Below are positions 60,888 to 64,000 of a DNA stretch of 64,000 bases, in pieces. The DNA comes from Scandinavium ludwigii_A (GTDB lineage: Bacteria; Pseudomonadota; Gammaproteobacteria; Enterobacterales; Enterobacteriaceae), in contig CP191518.1 of assembly GCA_050516505.1 (NCBI GenBank), positions 3,162,001 to 3,226,000 of the forward strand. Reading direction: 5' to 3'. Position numbers and translations under genes: made by a program. Every line of letters starts with the position of its first letter. Position 1 is the stretch's first letter. The notes beneath the pieces were generated by a model. It saw nothing but the letters and a program-made list of their open reading frames with translations, did no database searches and was not told where the DNA came from.

Positions 60888-63575
60888 ATGACCGACGAGC
60901 CCTTTCGTCCCGATCCCGACCGCCTGCTGGAACAATCCGCCGGCTGGCATCGCGGAAAACTGAAAGTCTTTTTTGGCGCCTGTGCGGGCGTAGGGAAAAC
61001 CTACGCCATGTTGCAGGAAGCACAGCGCCTACGGGCGCAGGGGCTCGATATTCTGGTGGGCGTGGTAGAAACCCATGGCCGTCAGGAGACCGCCGCTCAG
61101 CTTGATGGGTTGGCAACGCAGCCGCGCAAACGCATTCATTATCGTGGTCGTCAGGTCGAGGAATTTGACCTTGACGCCGCCCTCGCCCGTCGTCCGGCGC
61201 TGATCCTGATGGACGAACTGGCGCACACTAATGCCCCCGGTTCGCGTCACCCCAAACGCTGGCAGGATGTGGAAGAGCTGCTGGAAGCAGGCATTGACGT
61301 TTTTACCACGGTTAACGTTCAGCATCTGGAAAGCCTGAACGACGTGGTCAGCGGCGTGACCGGCATCAAAGTGCGCGAAACCGTGCCCGATCCTTTTTTC
61401 GATTCTGCTGACGAAGTGGTGTTGGTGGACCTGCCGCCGGACGATCTGCGCCAACGCCTTCATGAAGGCAAAGTGTATATTGCAGGGCAGGCCGAGCGCG
61501 CCATCGAGCATTTTTTCCGCAAAGGCAATCTTATTGCCCTGCGTGAGCTGGCCCTGCGACGCACCGCCGATCGCGTGGATGATCAAATGCGCGCCTGGCG
61601 AGACCGGCAAGGCGAAGAAAAAGTCTGGCACACTCGCGATGCGATTCTGTTGTGCGTCGGGCACAGTGGTGGCAATGAAAAACTGGTGCGCGCCGCCGCC
61701 CGTCTGGCCGCCAAATTCGGCACCGCATGGCATGCCGTTTACGTCGAAACCCCCGATTTACACCGGCTGCCGGAAGCGCAGCGCCGCAATATTCTCAGCG
61801 CGCTGCGTTTGGCGCAGGAGCTGGGCGCAGAAACCGCCACGCTGTCTGACCCCGCAGAAGACAAAGCCATTCTGCGCTACGCCCGCGAACATAACCTCGG
61901 CAAAATCATAATTGGTCGGCGTAATAAACGTCGCTGGTGGAGCCGGGAATCCTTCGCCGACAGGCTCGCGCGCCGCGCGCCGGATCTCGATTTACTGATT
62001 GTCGCCCTTGAGGATCAGCCAACCACCAGCCCGATCCGCGGCACCGATAATCGTCCGTGGCTGGAACGCTGGCGCGTTCAGCTTCGCGGCGGCCTTGTGG
62101 CCGTGGTGCTCTGCACCTTAATCACGGTCTTCGCCAGCCATTTCCTGATGGCGTTTGATGCCGCCAACCTGGTGATGCTCTATCTGCTCGGCGTGGTGAT
62201 CGTGGCGCTGTTTTATGGGCGATGGCCGTCGGTGCTGGCCACCGTTGCCAACGTCATCAGCTTTGATCTTTTTTTTATTGCCCCACGCGGCACCCTCGCC
62301 GTCTCCGATGTGCAGTACGTTTTGACCTTTGGCGTGATGCTGACCGTCGGGCTGGTTATCGGGAATTTGACCGCGGGCGTGCGCTATCAGGCTCGGGTTG
62401 CGCGTTACCGTGAACAGCGCACCCGACATCTGTATGAAATGTCGAAAGCGTTGGCCACCGGCCGCCGTGCGCAGGATATTGCCCAGACCAGCGAGCAGTT
62501 TATTCACTCCACCTTCCAGGCGCGCAGCCAGGTCTTGCTGCCCGATGCCGAAGGCGTACTTCACCCACTGACCGGCGGGAATGACATCACGCCGTGGGAC
62601 GACGCCATCGCCCGCTGGAGCTTTGACAAAGGCCAGCCTGCCGGCGCAGGAACCGATACCCTGCCCGGCGTTCCGTATCTTATTCTGCCCCTGAAAAGCG
62701 CCGAGAAAACTCACGGCGTGGTGGTGGTTGAGCCGGGCAATCTGCGTCAGTTGATGATCCCCGAACAGCAAAGACTGCTGGAAACCTGCACTTTACTGGT
62801 CGCCAGCGCCCTGGAACGTTTGGCGCTCACCGCCAGTGAAGAGCAATCGCGGCTGGCGAGCGAACGCGAAAGTATTCGCAACTCGCTTCTGGCGGCCCTT
62901 TCACATGATTTGCGCACGCCGTTGACGGTGTTGTTTGGTCAGGCGGAAATTCTGACATTGGATTTAGCCAGCGAGGGGTCGAGACACGCCCCTCAAGCCA
63001 ATGAAATTCGCCAGCACGTGCTGAACACCACCCGACTGGTGAACAATCTACTCGATATGGCGCGCATTCAGTCCGGTGGTTTTAACCTGCGTAAAGAGTG
63101 GCTGACGCTGGAAGAAGTGGTGGGCAGCGCCATTCGTACCCTGGAAATGGGCCTCGGCGGGCGTCATATTCAACTGGCGCTGGGCGACCCATTGACGCTA
63201 ATTCACGTCGATGGCCCCCTGTTTGAGCGGGTGCTGATTAACCTGTTGGAAAACGCCGCGAAGTACGCGGGCCCGTCGGCCACCATCGGCATTTCCGCCG
63301 AACGCCTGCCCGATCGGCTGCAGCTTGAGGTGTGGGACTCAGGCCCCGGCATCCCTGCTGGTCAGGAACAGGCAATCTTTGCTAAATTCTCCAGAGGCCA
63401 TAAAGAGTCGGCCATTCCTGGCGTGGGGCTTGGCCTCGCGATTTGCCAGGCGATAGTCGATGTGCACGGCGGTGAACTGCACGCCTACAACCGCCCTGAG
63501 GGCGGGGCCAGTTTCAGGGTAACGCTGCCGCTGGATGCGCCCCCGGAGCTGGATGAACTTCTTGAGGAAATGTGA
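60888..63575 (+). CDS. kdpD: Sensor histidine kinase KdpD
   Basis: This 895-aa kinase has an N-terminal KdpD domain with Walker A FGACAGVGKT (residues 29-38), a USP-like domain (~250-370), four membrane helices (~400-500), a GAF domain and a C-terminal kinase core. The core carries the phospho-His in ALSHDLRTPLTVL (near residue 674) and N, G1, G2 boxes (NLLENAAKYA, DSGPGIP, GVGLGLAI). It senses K+ limitation and phosphorylates KdpE. ATG 60888 is nine nt past the kdpC stop; a TTG six nt upstream is less likely. Confidence 0.97.
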   Translation: MTDEPFRPDPDRLLEQSAGWHRGKLKVFFGACAGVGKTYAMLQEAQRLRAQGLDILVGVVETHGRQETAAQLDGLATQPRKRIHYRGRQVEEFDLDAALARRPALILMDELAHTNAPGSRHPKRWQDVEELLEAGIDVFTTVNVQHLESLNDVVSGVTGIKVRETVPDPFFDSADEVVLVDLPPDDLRQRLHEGKVYIAGQAERAIEHFFRKGNLIALRELALRRTADRVDDQMRAWRDRQGEEKVWHTRDAILLCVGHSGGNEKLVRAAARLAAKFGTAWHAVYVETPDLHRLPEAQRRNILSALRLAQELGAETATLSDPAEDKAILRYAREHNLGKIIIGRRNKRRWWSRESFADRLARRAPDLDLLIVALEDQPTTSPIRGTDNRPWLERWRVQLRGGLVAVVLCTLITVFASHFLMAFDAANLVMLYLLGVVIVALFYGRWPSVLATVANVISFDLFFIAPRGTLAVSDVQYVLTFGVMLTVGLVIGNLTAGVRYQARVARYREQRTRHLYEMSKALATGRRAQDIAQTSEQFIHSTFQARSQVLLPDAEGVLHPLTGGNDITPWDDAIARWSFDKGQPAGAGTDTLPGVPYLILPLKSAEKTHGVVVVEPGNLRQLMIPEQQRLLETCTLLVASALERLALTASEEQSRLASERESIRNSLLAALSHDLRTPLTVLFGQAEILTLDLASEGSRHAPQANEIRQHVLNTTRLVNNLLDMARIQSGGFNLRKEWLTLEEVVGSAIRTLEMGLGGRHIQLALGDPLTLIHVDGPLFERVLINLLENAAKYAGPSATIGISAERLPDRLQLEVWDSGPGIPAGQEQAIFAKFSRGHKESAIPGVGLGLAICQAIVDVHGGELHAYNRPEGGASFRVTLPLDAPPELDELLEEM

Positions 63576-64000
63576 TTAACGTACTTATCGTTGAAGATGA
63601 ACAGGCGATTCGCCGTTTTCTGCGCAGCGCGCTGGAAGCCGATGGCCTGCGCGTGCACGAAGCGGAAACCCTGCAACGTGGGCTGCTGGAAGCGGCCACG
63701 CGCAAACCTGACCTGGTGATCCTCGATCTGGGTTTACCGGATGGCGACGGCATTGAGTTCATCCGCGATTTCCGTCAGTGGAGCCAGGTGCCGGTGATTG
63801 TGCTTTCCGCGCGTGCTGAAGAAACGGACAAAATCACCGCGCTCGACGCCGGGGCCGACGATTACCTCAGTAAGCCGTTTGGCATTCGCGAGTTACAGGC
63901 GCGCCTGCGGGTGGCGCTTCGTCGTCATGGGAATGCGGAACAAAATCAGCCGGTAGTGCGCTTCGCCGATATTGAGGTTGATATCGCCAACCACCGCATT
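63572..64000 (+). CDS. kdpE: Response regulator KdpE (5' part only)
   Basis: This is the first 143 codons of an OmpR-family regulator, cut by the right window edge. The receiver domain is complete, with the acidic pocket Glu8/Asp9, phospho-acceptor Asp52 (VILDLGLPD) and Lys in YLSKPFG. The DNA-binding domain has just begun. The start is GTG 63572, overlapping the kdpD stop as GTGA. It should activate kdpF via the T-rich site at 56353-56372. Confidence 0.95.
   Translation, partial: MINVLIVEDEQAIRRFLRSALEADGLRVHEAETLQRGLLEAATRKPDLVILDLGLPDGDGIEFIRDFRQWSQVPVIVLSARAEETDKITALDAGADDYLSKPFGIRELQARLRVALRRHGNAEQNQPVVRFADIEVDIANHRI

Overview
This window is a conserved chromosomal segment from a member of the Enterobacteriaceae. 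Almost every gene has the length, order and orientation expected from the E. coli K-12 block kdp–phr–gltA–sdh–suc–mng–cyd–tol–nadA–aroG–gal–mod–pgl, read here in the opposite direction. A hut operon lies next to ybhC, mngRAB is present, and several E. coli islands are missing: rhsC, the nei/abrB/ybgOPQD fimbrial block and ybhDHIJ. This points to an Enterobacter/Klebsiella/Citrobacter-like genus rather than Escherichia. The genus itself cannot be fixed from this sequence, and I see no phage, transposon, insertion sequence or CRISPR array.

Layout, left to right. 1-2.5 kb: hutI-hutG-hutC (histidine degradation, hutC cut by the window edge) on the minus strand, with a HutC operator. 2.7-6 kb: ybhC, pgl, ybhA. 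6-11.3 kb: molybdate uptake and regulation (modABC, acrZ, modEF) with a ModE operator. 11.4-15.8 kb: galETKM with two GalR operators. 15.9-21.5 kb: gpmA (Fur box), aroG (TyrR box), ybgS, zitB, pnuC and nadA (NadR box). 21.6-22.2 kb: five tRNA genes (four Lys, one Val). 22.3-27.9 kb: the Tol-Pal envelope machine (ybgC-tolQRAB-pal-cpoB). 28.2-31.3 kb: cytochrome bd oxidase (cydABX-ybgE). 32-37.5 kb: mannosylglycerate uptake and cleavage (mngAB, divergent mngR). 37.5-49.2 kb: TCA-cycle core (sdhCDAB-sucABCD, divergent gltA) with a probable SdhX sRNA after sucD. 49.2-55.7 kb: 5-oxoprolinase subunits pxpBC, ybgI, dtpD, phrB and a full-length ybgA. 55.9-64 kb: ybfA and kdpFABCDE (kdpE cut by the window edge).

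The genes are mostly central metabolism and envelope housekeeping, arranged in tight operons with many 1-8 nt stop/start overlaps. Regulation visible in the DNA matches the known circuits: ModE, GalR, CRP, Fur, TyrR, NadR, FNR and KdpE sites.

The least explained part is the ybfA-ybgA interval. About 110 nt on the minus strand fold into a closed multi-branched structure followed by an intrinsic terminator just upstream of ybgA-phrB, which is the layout of a leader switch or a small RNA. The ybgA product carries an N-terminal TudS-like (DUF523) domain that E. coli YbgA lacks. It is encoded next to photolyase, which suggests a link between thiouridine removal and light/UV stress. A second candidate small RNA or small ORF lies upstream of cydA on the plus strand.
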